Shown here piece by piece: positions 1 to 7,755 of a stretch of DNA of 64,000 bases. Every line of letters begins with the position of its first letter. Position 1 is the first letter of the stretch. The notes below the pieces were generated by a model that worked only from the letters and a program-made list of their open reading frames with translations, was not told where the DNA came from and made no database searches. The DNA is from Pseudomonadota bacterium. GTDB lineage: Bacteria > Pseudomonadota > Gammaproteobacteria > Burkholderiales > Burkholderiaceae_B. The stretch lies in the NCBI GenBank assembly GCA_023423975.1, contig JAFAEO010000001.1:186001-250000 (forward strand), in the 5' to 3' direction. The position numbers were made by a program, and so were the translations under genes.

Positions 1-264
1 GGTATAGGTTTTCCCATCCGGGCTGATCTCCCATTTGTCGGCCAGGCCAGGTTCTATCTTCGTTCCATCCGCAGAAGGCTTGACCAATTGATCGTAGATC
101 AGCAACTGTGTCCAGATAGACGGGTTGTCGCTAGAAGCAATGGGATCGAGCGTGAGCAAATCCTTTGCGATGCCCAAACGGAACTGGCTGGCCGAGGCCT
201 GAGCGACATTGAGCGCACAGGCAACAGCAATCCCTATTTTCAATAGTGAATGAAATCTGATCAT
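1..264 (-). CDS. ABC transporter substrate-binding protein, family 5 (partial, runs off left edge)
   Basis: The first 88 codons of a gene read leftwards and cut by the window edge. The product begins with a hydrophobic signal peptide (roughly residues 1-26, ending around AQASA), then FRLGIAKDLLTLDP and a segment ending in GLADKWEISPDGKTYT. That pattern is typical of the N-terminal lobe of DppA/OppA-like periplasmic binding proteins, which deliver peptides, nickel or glutathione to an ABC importer. It is divergent from the LysR gene at 407 with about 140 bp between them, so that LysR is the likely regulator. Ligand unknown; the rest of the importer lies outside the window. Confidence 0.85.
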   Translation of the reverse strand, partial: MIRFHSLLKIGIAVACALNVAQASASQFRLGIAKDLLTLDPIASSDNPSIWTQLLIYDQLVKPSADGTKIEPGLADKWEISPDGKTYT

Positions 265-406
265 AACGGCTCTCCGGGTAACACACTTTAAAAAATGGCA
301 AATGGGAAGATCCTGCTTTCTCGGGCTATTTTGCAGGCAATAGGTATTGTATGCAAAGGAAAAAAGTTATATCATCTATGACTAAAACTCATACTCTTGG
401 ACACCG

Positions 407-1294
407 GTGAAAATCAGACATATCGAAATCTTTCACGCCATACGCACGACCGGTTCGGTCAGCCGGGCGGCGCGCTTGCTTAATATTTCCCAATCCGCAG
501 TCAGCAAGACCCTGGGGCATGCGGAACTGCAACTGGGCTTCCAGCTTTTCGAGCGAGTCAAGGGCAGGCTGAAACTGACACCGGAAGCGCAATCGCTGGC
601 GCCGGAAATTGAAAAAATGATGAACCAGCTGGAGCACATTCGCTCGCTGGCATCCAATATCCACCAGCATCCCGCTGGGTCGCTCAAACTGGGCTGCCTG
701 CCAAGCCTGGGCCTGCACCTGATGCCCCAGGCGGTGTCGCTCATCAGGCAACGATATCCGGACATCAATATTGAAATTACCACGGGGCATGAGTCGGAGC
801 TGATCAGAAAACTGCGCTCGCGCGAGATCAATATCGCTTTCACATTCAAGCCGGATGAGTATCCGGACTGTTCAGCCTCCACCATTGCCAAAGTGAACAT
901 GGTGCTGGCCGGGCCGCGTAACGGCCAGGTGGATGACCCTCGCCAGGTAGACTTCACAAAGCTGATCACCTATTCTGCGGGAGACCCGGTCACTCGCATC
1001 ATAGAATCCATGGCCATTCCGTACCAATTTACCAACCAGGTCAAGGTTGAGACGTATTACGTCGCTGCCGCCATTGCCGAGTACGAAGATCGGCTTGCGA
1101 TTGTGGATGAATTCACCGCAAAATTTGTCCTGCGAGACAAATCCAGATACATCCATTTTGACCCGCCCATCACCCTTGATCTGGTAGTCATCTACCGCGA
1201 ACAGGGGCCACCCAGTACATTAGAAAAACAATTTATCGGTGGCGTGCGCCGTCTGGTCAGGCACGAACAGGCAAATGGCACGGCGGCGCGTTAA
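407..1294 (+). CDS. LysR-family transcriptional regulator
   Basis: A 295-residue protein of normal LTTR length. The N-terminal winged HTH is at about residues 3-62, with the recognition region SRAARLLNISQSAVSKTLG, followed by a periplasmic-binding-protein-like effector domain. The start is a GTG (MKIRHIEIF); no in-frame ATG gives a complete HTH. It is divergent from the family-5 binding protein gene ending at 264. By the usual LTTR arrangement it probably controls that transporter and its own promoter from the shared 142-bp gap. The effector cannot be told from sequence. Confidence 0.9.
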   Translation: MKIRHIEIFHAIRTTGSVSRAARLLNISQSAVSKTLGHAELQLGFQLFERVKGRLKLTPEAQSLAPEIEKMMNQLEHIRSLASNIHQHPAGSLKLGCLPSLGLHLMPQAVSLIRQRYPDINIEITTGHESELIRKLRSREINIAFTFKPDEYPDCSASTIAKVNMVLAGPRNGQVDDPRQVDFTKLITYSAGDPVTRIIESMAIPYQFTNQVKVETYYVAAAIAEYEDRLAIVDEFTAKFVLRDKSRYIHFDPPITLDLVVIYREQGPPSTLEKQFIGGVRRLVRHEQANGTAAR

Positions 1295-1493
1295 GCGGAT
1301 GTCGGCAGGTTACTGGGCAAATGAAGCAAGATGGCCTGAGCCGACTCACATCCTTTTCACTCCCCTCTTTTTTCCACGTTCCTTTTGATTTGATACAAGC
1401 GCACAGCAGTCTTGAGGGCATGGATCCATGCCCCGTCTTTTGGCAGACAGTCTGCTATAGTGCAATTTTTATTACAATCTGGACAGATTTTTC

Positions 1494-2372
1494 ATGTGTT
1501 TCGGCGGGCTCACATACGCATTTTGTGTTTCAGGCAGATCAGGTAATCCTTCGTTCATACTCGTCTCCAAGCCGGGTGAACTAGTGAGCGAAAAGACTTG
1601 TCATCGGCTTGCCAGTCATTTTGACTGTGAAGTCACATGGGCCGAATGGCTACCTGATTCCGCAACATACCAACTTCGGTATTTTGTATCAAATGGAGAA
1701 ATCGACTTCTGCGGACACGGAACGCTAGCCGCGGCATCATGGTTATCCAAGTACCGGGAGATACAACCGCCAATATCGTTTCGTGTTTTGAACAACACCA
1801 TCTCGGTACGGCAAAACGAACCAGGATATTGGTCATTTGAACAGCAAGCGTTTCCATTAGAGCCAATAACAGAGAGCGAGTCTGTCGCCAGTATTCTTGA
1901 GGCTTTAGGATTCAAGAGTCCCGATGCGGTCACGCCGGACCAGGTGAAGGCCTATCGTTCTGTCGGTTCAATCCGCGAGAAGCTGCTTATTGCATTCCCG
2001 GACAGGAAATATTTGGAAGCGGTTCAGATTAACGATCAAAGGCGAGACCAGATATGTGAAGCTTTGAATGCCACCGGCATTTATGCATTTTGTGATATTT
2101 CTGACCCGCATTCAACAAGCCTGGCAGCGCGACACTTTCCTATACATTCCGGTAAGCACGAAGACCTGGCAACAGGTGCAATCGCGCCCACCGTGGCCCG
2201 GCATATTTCAAAGAACAAGACATACTCAGTTGTGAACATTTTTCAAGGCGGAAAATATTCACAACATTCGCGCATTTTGGTATCTGCTGACGCGGCACAA
2301 AGTACCTGGAATGTCGGTGGACAATGTCACGCAGCAGAGTGCGGCCCGCTACAGGAAGTGTTTAACAAATAG
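1494..2372 (+). CDS. PhzF-family isomerase/epimerase-like protein
   Basis: A 292-residue protein with the marks of the PhzF fold (two diaminopimelate-epimerase-like halves). The N-terminal strand contains SGNPSFI, the first half carries DFCGHGTLAAA (about residues 72-82), and the second half has the companion motif GKHEDLATGAIAP. The acidic residue expected near position 40-45 is probably the Glu in CEVTWAEW, although the usual ETAF context is altered, so catalytic competence is not assured. PhzF proteins isomerise phenazine precursors or act on unknown small molecules. It stands alone with no phenazine genes nearby. The ribosome binding site ahead of the ATG is weak. Confidence 0.75.
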   Translation: MCFGGLTYAFCVSGRSGNPSFILVSKPGELVSEKTCHRLASHFDCEVTWAEWLPDSATYQLRYFVSNGEIDFCGHGTLAAASWLSKYREIQPPISFRVLNNTISVRQNEPGYWSFEQQAFPLEPITESESVASILEALGFKSPDAVTPDQVKAYRSVGSIREKLLIAFPDRKYLEAVQINDQRRDQICEALNATGIYAFCDISDPHSTSLAARHFPIHSGKHEDLATGAIAPTVARHISKNKTYSVVNIFQGGKYSQHSRILVSADAAQSTWNVGGQCHAAECGPLQEVFNK

Positions 2373-2674
2373 CGCTAAATCATTACCCGAGCTTCGTTGA
2401 TCTGCCTGGCTTGTAAAATCTGCATCTTGAGCGGCCATCGGAATGATGGCAGAATGACGTTCGGGCACCAAGGTCATCTGTCGCGATAGTTGGTTGCCCA
2501 GGAAAAGGAATTACCGCAACAAGACGCACCGAAAATACAAGGAAATGAAAATTGACCTTGATCAATTGAGCATAAACTTGAACTTCATAGAATTTTCTGG
2601 TGCTAACCGTGCAGTCGGTACAAATTCAACATTTACCGCAAGCGACGCGCTATTGCAATCTTCAAGGATCAGGT
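2373..2674. other. Intergenic region without recognisable gene
   Basis: About 300 bp between the PhzF-like gene and the Tlde1-like gene. Short open frames exist on both strands, but none has a family signature or good start context. A Shine-Dalgarno-like AAGGA at 2664-2668 belongs to the next gene. Confidence 0.5.
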
Positions 2675-3175
2675 ATGCCGGAAACACACCCATATGCAGC
2701 AGAGCGATTCAATCCCAAAGTACCCATGTGTGCGAAATCAAGAATTTCGCTGACATTCAATGGAAATTTTTTAACAATGACCGGCGGCAATATGCCTGGC
2801 GTCTTCACGGCAGTCTCGGGCAAGAAGCAGCACGGCAATATCCACTTTCTGTATTCGCCGGATGTTCAAAAATTGAGAAATCAAGGGCCTATTCCAGCGG
2901 GGATTTACTGGGTGAGCCCGGCCGAGCTATGGGAACGTCCTTTCTATGACATAGTCACATCTCAGGATGGCTGGGGAAATTATCGACTCACAATCCACCC
3001 ATATCCAAGCACACAGACCTACGGACGTGGCGGCTTTTTCATTCATGGTGGGAAAAATCCGGGTAGTGCCGGGTGTATTGACTTATGGTCCTCGGCCGAC
3101 CGGTTTTTTGAACAGCTAAAGAAAGAACTTGGTGGAAATTATGATTGCTATATACAGTTGACCGTCAGGTATTGA
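2675..3175 (+). CDS. Tlde1/DUF2778-like L,D-transpeptidase-fold protein, possible secreted toxin
   Basis: I place the start at the ATG preceded by AAGGA 6 bp upstream, giving 166 residues; an upstream GTG at 2600 would add 25 residues without family features. The body resembles the DUF2778/Tlde1 group: ISLTFNGNFLTMTGG, then TAVSGK, then GPIPAGIYWV, and the catalytic segment FIHGGKNPGSAGCIDL with His124 and Cys134. In L,D-transpeptidases this His/Ser-Gly-Cys arrangement acts on peptidoglycan stem peptides, and Tlde1 members are type VI effectors that act in the target periplasm. No signal peptide is visible, which fits an effector delivered by another machine. A small membrane protein starts 2 bp after its stop. 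Toxin role is inferred; no T6SS gene is in the window. Confidence 0.65.
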   Translation: MPETHPYAAERFNPKVPMCAKSRISLTFNGNFLTMTGGNMPGVFTAVSGKKQHGNIHFLYSPDVQKLRNQGPIPAGIYWVSPAELWERPFYDIVTSQDGWGNYRLTIHPYPSTQTYGRGGFFIHGGKNPGSAGCIDLWSSADRFFEQLKKELGGNYDCYIQLTVRY

Positions 3176-3177
3176 AG

Positions 3178-3417
3178 ATGAAGAGCAGAATATTATCCAA
3201 GGTAGTTGTGATCTTCGCTGTCCTGCTAACCAGTTTTGTCGTCTATATTAATTTCCTGCAACTGAACGAAGCATTCGGCAGCGGGCCTCCCTATTACTCC
3301 AGAACAACAAATATGGACAAATGGTCAAACCCCATCCCGTATTTGATCATTCTTGATCTGATAACACTTGGCATTATTTATCTGGTTTGGCGACATAGAA
3401 AGCGGGCGAAGGATTAA
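3178..3417 (+). CDS. Small two-helix membrane protein, candidate immunity partner
   Basis: A 79-residue protein whose ATG follows the upstream stop by 2 bp, so the two are surely cotranscribed and probably translationally coupled. It has a hydrophobic helix at about residues 9-25 (VVVIFAVLLTSFVVYINF), a roughly 30-residue loop rich in polar and aromatic residues, a second helix at about 50-68 (IPYLIILDLITLGIIYLV), and a basic tail RHRKRAKD. With both ends likely cytoplasmic, the loop would face the periplasm. Known Tlde1 effectors are neutralised by exported or membrane immunity proteins encoded next to them, which is why I suggest this role. I recognise no family. Confidence 0.55.
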   Translation: MKSRILSKVVVIFAVLLTSFVVYINFLQLNEAFGSGPPYYSRTTNMDKWSNPIPYLIILDLITLGIIYLVWRHRKRAKD

Positions 3418-3701
3418 GCGCCTGATTGCCGGCGCAGAATGGCCGATGCTGCTCGTCAAGAACGCATTAAAGCAGATTTCTATCGCCACTCCGGAGCTAA
3501 ACGAATTTGAACAGCAAGCCAACCAGTTAAGCGCTCTCTTGCCAAGCATTCCAATAGACCTAAACCACGATTGCTGCCACCGCTCATGGCAACGCGTTGT
3601 TCGCTTTGATTAGTTGTTAATCCATCCTGTCCCGCTATCAGCCAGGCCGTCACTTGATTGGCCTGCTTCAAGTCTTTTTTCCGGATGCCTGAGGCCAACG
3701 C

Positions 3702-4121
3702 CTAACTGCCTTTCTGAACAAAATCCCCATCCACATAAAACCAGCGCCCGTCCTCACGCACAAAGCGACTTACTTCATGCAGGCGTGCCGCGCGTCCGTT
3801 CTGGCGAGACCGGGCAACAAACTCTACCGTAGCATGATCGTCGTCCTGCTGAGCGTGGCGTCGCACATCCAGCCCCAGCCACTTGTTGCCCGGTGCATTG
3901 GGTTCCAGCGACACCGGACGGGTGCTGCTGTGCCAGGTGTCTAGCAGGTAATCGAGCTCATCCAATACGAAAGCGGTATATCGGGAACGCATCAGGGTTT
4001 GCGCATCGGGGGCCATCAGGCGCAGCGCGCCATGGTGCCAACGACCGCAGCAAGCCTCATAGCTTGACGTGCTGCCGCAAGGACAAGGCGACTGCTGCGG
4101 GAAAGAATGGTTTTGTTTCAC
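3702..4121 (-). CDS. ychJ: YchJ/UPF0225 family protein with SEC-C zinc motif
   Basis: A short protein with an N-terminal SEC-C motif (CPCGS then ACCGRWH; Cys13, Cys15, Cys24 and Cys25 with the GTG start), which binds zinc. The YchJ core follows: a QTLMRSRYTAF segment, the LLDTWH segment, then KWLGLDV and VEFVARSR. I prefer the GTG at 4121 (139 residues, MKQNHSFP). An ATG at 4172 would add 17 unmatched residues and overlap the GST gene. It lies downstream of the GST in the same direction. The second, C-terminal SEC-C motif of some relatives is absent. Biochemical role unknown. Confidence 0.8.
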   Translation of the reverse strand: MKQNHSFPQQSPCPCGSTSSYEACCGRWHHGALRLMAPDAQTLMRSRYTAFVLDELDYLLDTWHSSTRPVSLEPNAPGNKWLGLDVRRHAQQDDDHATVEFVARSRQNGRAARLHEVSRFVREDGRWFYVDGDFVQKGS

Positions 4122-4164
4122 AGAAAAATTGCAGAAGTAATATCGGTAAAGAAGTATACCGCCG

Positions 4165-4872
4165 TCATGCACGCGCCCCGGCGCTCTGTGCAGTCTGTCC
4201 GAACAGAATCTTCTTGCCCTCCTCGGTTACCGTTGGCCGACTCGCAAACGGCTCGCCCTTGGCATAAGCGCGCACAGTAGCGGGCCGCTGGCGAATCTGG
4301 TCGAACCATCGATGCAGATTCGGAAAGGCTTGCAGGTCCTGCTGCTGGCGTTCGTATGGCACGATCCATGGGTAGGACGCCATGTCGGCAATGGAGTACT
4401 CCTCCCCCGCTATAAAAGAGCGACCTTCCAGACGACGGTTAAGCACGCCATACAAACGGTTGGTCTCTTTAACATAACGGTCAATGGCATATTGGATCTT
4501 CTCGGGCGCATAAACGCCAAAATGGTGATTCTGCCCGGCCATGGGACCCAGTCCGCCCATTTGCCAGAAGACCCATTCCATTACTGTTTTGCGTGTCCGC
4601 ACATCGGTCGGTAGAAATTTGCCGGTTTTTTCGGCCAGATATTGCAAAATGGCGCCCGATTCGAACACAGTGATTGGCTCACCACCGTCGGTGGGAGCCG
4701 TGTCGATGATCGCGGGCATGCGATTGTTGGGAGAAAATGCAAGAAACTCAGGTTTGAACTGGTCGCCAGCGCTGATGTCTACCGGATGAATTCGGTAGTC
4801 CAGTCCGGCTTCTTCCAGAAACAGGGTAATTTTGTGGCCATTGGGCGTGGGCCAGTAATACAGATCAATCAT
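4165..4872 (-). CDS. Glutathione S-transferase, nu class (YfcG/YghU-like)
   Basis: A 235-residue protein. The thioredoxin-fold domain begins MIDLYYWPTPNGHKITLFLEE, carrying the Thr9 and Asn11 typical of nu-class enzymes such as E. coli YfcG, followed by PEFLAFSPNNRMPAI (cis-Pro) and ESGAILQYLAE for glutathione binding. The helical C-terminal domain has FGVYAPEKIQYAIDRY and SIADMASYPW. Such enzymes have disulfide reductase and peroxidase activity with glutathione. The start is the ATG with AAAGGA just upstream; that ATG overlaps the stop of the upstream TetR gene by 8 bp, so the pair is coupled and the TetR is the likely regulator. Confidence 0.92.
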   Translation of the reverse strand: MIDLYYWPTPNGHKITLFLEEAGLDYRIHPVDISAGDQFKPEFLAFSPNNRMPAIIDTAPTDGGEPITVFESGAILQYLAEKTGKFLPTDVRTRKTVMEWVFWQMGGLGPMAGQNHHFGVYAPEKIQYAIDRYVKETNRLYGVLNRRLEGRSFIAGEEYSIADMASYPWIVPYERQQQDLQAFPNLHRWFDQIRQRPATVRAYAKGEPFASRPTVTEEGKKILFGQTAQSAGARA

Positions 4873-5482
4873 CTTTTTTCCTTTTTGCATGAGACGGGTC
4901 AGAAGTAAGTAACGTTAATGCGGGGCGAATCATTCCTTCGAGCAGGGCACGTTCCGGTCGGGTTCTGGCGAGCACACGCATACCGATGTGAATTCCCAGC
5001 AGCATTTGCGCAAGCTCAGTGGCGCCAATACTGTTCGTAATGGTGCCGTCGCGCTGTCCGGTGCAGATGCAACGTTGGAAGAACGCCTCTACATGTCCGA
5101 GTACCTCAGTGACGATCTGCCGGAACTCGGGATCATGCGGAGCCACCTCCAGCGCCGAGTTCACAATCAGGCAGCCTCGTCGCTGCTTGTCATCCAGCGA
5201 GCGCTCAATGGTATCTGTGAAAAAGGCGCCTATCGCCTCTGGTGCAGACAGGGTTGCTTCCAGCCGATGCGCACGAGCGGCAAAGCTGGTTTGCACGTAA
5301 TAGTTCAGCGCCCGACGGTACAGGGTTCGTTTGTCGCCGAAGGCGTTGTACAGGCTCGCGCCGGTGAGCCCCATCCTGCAGGCCAGCTCCCGGACTGACG
5401 TCGCTTCGTATCCGTGCTGCCAGAAGCACTCTATTGCTGCGGTCAGCACGGCATCTTCATCAAACTCTCTTGGTCGGCCCAT
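4865..5482 (-). CDS. TetR-family transcriptional regulator
   Basis: A 205-residue TetR protein. The HTH spans about residues 10-55 (VLTAAIECFWQHGYEATSV, then GLTGASLYNAFGDKRTLY), followed by an all-helical ligand-binding domain with RRGCLIVNSALE, common in the electrophile- or quinone-responsive TetR group. I use the ATG giving MGRPREF rather than the GTG four codons upstream. It overlaps the GST start, forming a regulator-enzyme operon, and probably represses both. TAAAATGGTC repeats upstream may be operator half-sites. Confidence 0.9.
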   Translation of the reverse strand: MGRPREFDEDAVLTAAIECFWQHGYEATSVRELACRMGLTGASLYNAFGDKRTLYRRALNYYVQTSFAARAHRLEATLSAPEAIGAFFTDTIERSLDDKQRRGCLIVNSALEVAPHDPEFRQIVTEVLGHVEAFFQRCICTGQRDGTITNSIGATELAQMLLGIHIGMRVLARTRPERALLEGMIRPALTLLTSDPSHAKRKKDD

Positions 5483-5495
5483 CGTCACGATCACT

Positions 5496-5570
5496 TAAAA
5501 TGGTCTTGCCCTAAGACAGGTGGATTATCTGGTATTTCGATCATTCTAAAACGATCGATCTAAAATGGTC
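5496..5570. promoter_or_regulatory. Paired TAAAATGGTC elements upstream of the tetR-GST operon
   Basis: The decamer TAAAATGGTC occurs at 5496-5505 and again at 5561-5570, with AAACGATCGATC between. Both copies lie just upstream of the TetR start at 5482 and could be TetR-binding or promoter elements. No perfect palindrome links them. Confidence 0.35.
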
Positions 5571-5668
5571 AAACATATGCTTATAACAAAAATGCGCATA
5601 CATCGCTGTAGGCGCATTTTGATCGTGGTGTGTTTAATGAGTATTCTGGTTAATGCAACTTTGCGCGA

Positions 5669-5860
5669 TTACCCACCACAGCAATCCACAATCACATTCC
5701 CCAACGACTTCCCGCTCTCCACCGCCTCGTGTGCAAATACAATATCAGCCAGCGGATACGTCGACCCAATATGGTGTTGCAGCAGTCTTTTGCGCTGCAT
5801 TGTCTGCACGCCGTCCAATGCGCGCAGCCTTTGTGCATGGGTCAGTTCATAGACCAGAAA
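5669..5860 (-). pseudogene. 3' remnant of a zinc-type alcohol dehydrogenase / quinone oxidoreductase
   Basis: Read on the minus strand, the frame ending at the TAA at 5671-5669 gives a tail with LTHAQRLRALDGVQ followed by YPLADIVFAHEAVESGKSLG and NVIVD. This is the classic C-terminal signature of medium-chain reductases of the quinone oxidoreductase type (YPL..A..AH...E.G...G). The frame meets a stop near 5887 and no N-terminal domain, start or NAD-binding motif is present, so only about 60 codons of the gene survive. The higBA locus sits immediately beside it, which may mark an insertion or deletion. Confidence 0.6.
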
Positions 5861-5916
5861 CTCGGATACTGCGAATTGATTTTATTCACGATCTTGATAC
5901 TATCTATTTACGTTAC

Positions 5917-5931
5917 TAACGCTTTGCGTTA
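5917..5931. promoter_or_regulatory. Probable HigA operator (TAACGC-TTT-GCGTTA)
   Basis: A perfect inverted repeat, TAACGC and GCGTTA separated by TTT, ends five bases before the first plausible higB codon. HigA-type antitoxins repress their own promoter by binding such palindromes, so this is the likely autoregulatory site of the locus. Confidence 0.55.
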
Positions 5932-5935
5932 CCAT

Positions 5936-6214
5936 ACGGTCAAGTCGTTTGCTTGTCAGGACACCAGAACCATGTACAGCGGCATCCGAGTTGCTCGTTT
6001 TGTCAATTTTGAAAAGGGTGCCATGCGCAAATTGGCCATGCTTGAAAGAGCCGCCAACATTGTAGACCCGCGCGCTCCACCGAATAATCGGCTGGAACGA
6101 CTAAAGAGGAGTCGGCACGGACAATACAGTATCCGTATCAATGATCAATGGCGCCTCTGCTTTGTCTGGACGAGGCATGACATCGAGCGCGTCGAACTTG
6201 TGGACTATCACTAG
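5936..6214 (+). CDS. higB: HigB-family (RelE-like) mRNA interferase toxin, start codon ambiguous
   Basis: The reading frame ending at 6214 encodes the HigB fold: KSFACQDT, GIRVARFVNFEKGAMRKLAML, a PPNNRLERLK segment, GQYSIRINDQWRLCFVW and ELVDYH at the end. Family members are almost always 92 residues and begin M-(I/V)-K-S-F. Here that length is reached only from ACG at 5936, exactly where ATG would be expected. Other possible starts are TTG at 5924 (96 residues, inside the palindrome) or ATG at 5972 (80 residues, missing the first strand). The toxin cleaves mRNA on the ribosome. It may be silenced, or translated poorly from a rare start. higA follows after 9 bp. Confidence 0.75.
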   Translation, partial: TVKSFACQDTRTMYSGIRVARFVNFEKGAMRKLAMLERAANIVDPRAPPNNRLERLKRSRHGQYSIRINDQWRLCFVWTRHDIERVELVDYH

Positions 6215-6223
6215 GAGGTGGCT

Positions 6224-6523
6224 ATGCGTACCGTAATATACCCAACGCCTGGCGAGATCTTGCTGGAAGAGTTTCTGAAACCGATGAACATCAGCCAGTA
6301 TCGGCTGGCAAAAGAGATTGGTGTATCACAAAGACGCATCGGTGAAATTATCGCGGGCAATCGCGCCGTGACGGTAGACACGGGCCTGCGTTTGTCGCGC
6401 TATTTTGGCACGTCTGATGAGTTTTGGACTGGTTTGCAATTGAGCTACGATCAGGCGCGAGCAAAAGACGCGCTGGCCGATGTACTGGCTAAAATCAAAC
6501 CCCTGGAGCAGGCGCAAATATAG
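6224..6523 (+). CDS. higA: HigA-family antitoxin, XRE-type HTH
   Basis: A 99-residue antitoxin. The opening YPTPGEILLEEFLKPMNISQ is the HigA hallmark, followed by an HTH (YRLAKEIGVSQRRIGEIIAGNR, about residues 28-49) and SRYFGTSDEFWTGLQ. The ATG is preceded by AGGAGG (6213-6218), which overlaps the higB stop codon, so translation of the antitoxin is tied to passage through higB. It binds the toxin and should repress the locus through the palindrome at 5917-5931. The antitoxin is fully intact even though the toxin start looks damaged. Confidence 0.9.
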   Translation: MRTVIYPTPGEILLEEFLKPMNISQYRLAKEIGVSQRRIGEIIAGNRAVTVDTGLRLSRYFGTSDEFWTGLQLSYDQARAKDALADVLAKIKPLEQAQI

Positions 6524-6581
6524 CAATTGCAATTTCTGGCCGAAGTTTTTCGTCTGCTATATTACTCAATAAGATCGTTAT

Positions 6582-6615
6582 CATATGAAGCACCATTGCT
6601 ACGCTAATTCATATG
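6582..6615. repeat. Inverted repeat CATATGAA / TTCATATG
   Basis: Perfect 8-bp arms at 6582-6589 and 6608-6615 with an 18-bp spacer, between higA and the LacI-type gene. No T-run follows, so this looks more like a protein-binding site or weak stem-loop than a terminator. Confidence 0.4.
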
Positions 6616-6693
6616 TACAACATAAGGTGAGTCGCCAGATAACGGGTTTATAAAATATTCGCTGACCATGACATAACAATATTATTTTGCCAA

Positions 6694-7707
6694 ATGAAAA
6701 AAAATCTGACGAGCCAGGATATTGCCCACCTTGCAGGCGTATCGCAAAGCACAGTATCACGTGTGATCAGAAATCACCCCAGCATCAAGAGCAAGACACG
6801 CGAGCATGTACTGCAAGTAATTCGCGAACATGGCTATACGCCAAACGCTGCCGCACGCCAGATGAAGACCAATCGCAGTGGCGCCATCGCAGTGGTCGTA
6901 GCCAACCTGACAAATCCACTATACCCTTCTCTTTTGCACCTGCTCGTCAATCAGCTAGCGAGTCATGGTTTAAGAACCACGATATGGGAAACCAGCACAG
7001 AGCTGGACGATGCGACTGCGAGTGCGATTGCTGAAAGTGATGTTGACGGTGTCATCTTCGCAACAGCTGTTGCCTCTTCCAGGCTACAACACCAGATAAT
7101 TGCCCGTCGCAAGCCGGTTGTATTTCTGAACCGTAACCTGTCTGGTCGATCCTATGATGCCGTGGTCAGCGATAATTACAACGGCGGCCAGATAGTGGCG
7201 GATTATTTTGTCAAAGGCAGGCGCCGGCATATTGGCCTGCTTACCGGATTTTCCGAAGCCAGCACAATTTTGGATCGTGAAAAAGGGTTTACGGAGAAAT
7301 TGAAAAATGCCACCAGGCTCATTGAACTTATGCACCCTCCGTCTCAATTCACTGTTTTTACTTATGAAAATGGCTACCAGGCGATGCAAGCCCTGTTGCG
7401 TTTAGCGCCCGATGTTGACGCCGTTTTTTGTACCAATGATATCATCGCAATCGGTGCGCTCGATGGTGCCCGAGCGTGTGGCAAGCGCGTTCCTGAAGAC
7501 CTGTGGGTGATGGGGTACGATGATATCCCAATGGCTGGCTGGGAAGCGATCGGCCTTACAACGATCCGGCAGCCACTACCGAGCATGGCTGCCCTGGTTG
7601 TTGACCGTCTGCTGCTGCGGATCGAAAACCCCGAACTTAAGCCAGAGACAGTGCGGCTTCCCAACGAACTCGTGATTCGAGAGACCACCAGCAAAATCGA
7701 CCCATAA
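6694..7707 (+). CDS. LacI-family transcriptional regulator
   Basis: A 337-residue protein of standard LacI length. The N-terminal HTH is at residues 5-25 (TSQDIAHLAGVSQSTVSRVI) with the hinge PNAAARQMKTNRSGAI, followed by a periplasmic-binding-type effector domain with NLTNPLYPSLLHLL, DGVIFAT, DAVFCTNDIIAIGAL and WVMGYDDIPMAGW. It is convergent with the dioxygenase/NRAMP operon, their 3' ends only 48 bp apart. A LacI-type half-symmetric operator with central CG lies upstream of that operon (10128-10139), so this protein may control it. Effector unknown. Confidence 0.92.
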   Translation: MKKNLTSQDIAHLAGVSQSTVSRVIRNHPSIKSKTREHVLQVIREHGYTPNAAARQMKTNRSGAIAVVVANLTNPLYPSLLHLLVNQLASHGLRTTIWETSTELDDATASAIAESDVDGVIFATAVASSRLQHQIIARRKPVVFLNRNLSGRSYDAVVSDNYNGGQIVADYFVKGRRRHIGLLTGFSEASTILDREKGFTEKLKNATRLIELMHPPSQFTVFTYENGYQAMQALLRLAPDVDAVFCTNDIIAIGALDGARACGKRVPEDLWVMGYDDIPMAGWEAIGLTTIRQPLPSMAALVVDRLLLRIENPELKPETVRLPNELVIRETTSKIDP

Positions 7708-7755
7708 CTTCCCGCATCGCCATCATCCTGCAATACCCGCTACACGCATCTGCAG

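Noticed and set aside
3418..3701. Open frames after the small membrane protein (3368-3613 plus, 3480-3698 minus)
   Set aside because: No family pattern, no good ribosome binding site, and they overlap each other; left unannotated.
5565..5852. Plus-strand open frames over 5565-5919
   Set aside because: They lie opposite the oxidoreductase remnant and upstream of higB, show Cys/Ser-rich chance composition and no start signal.
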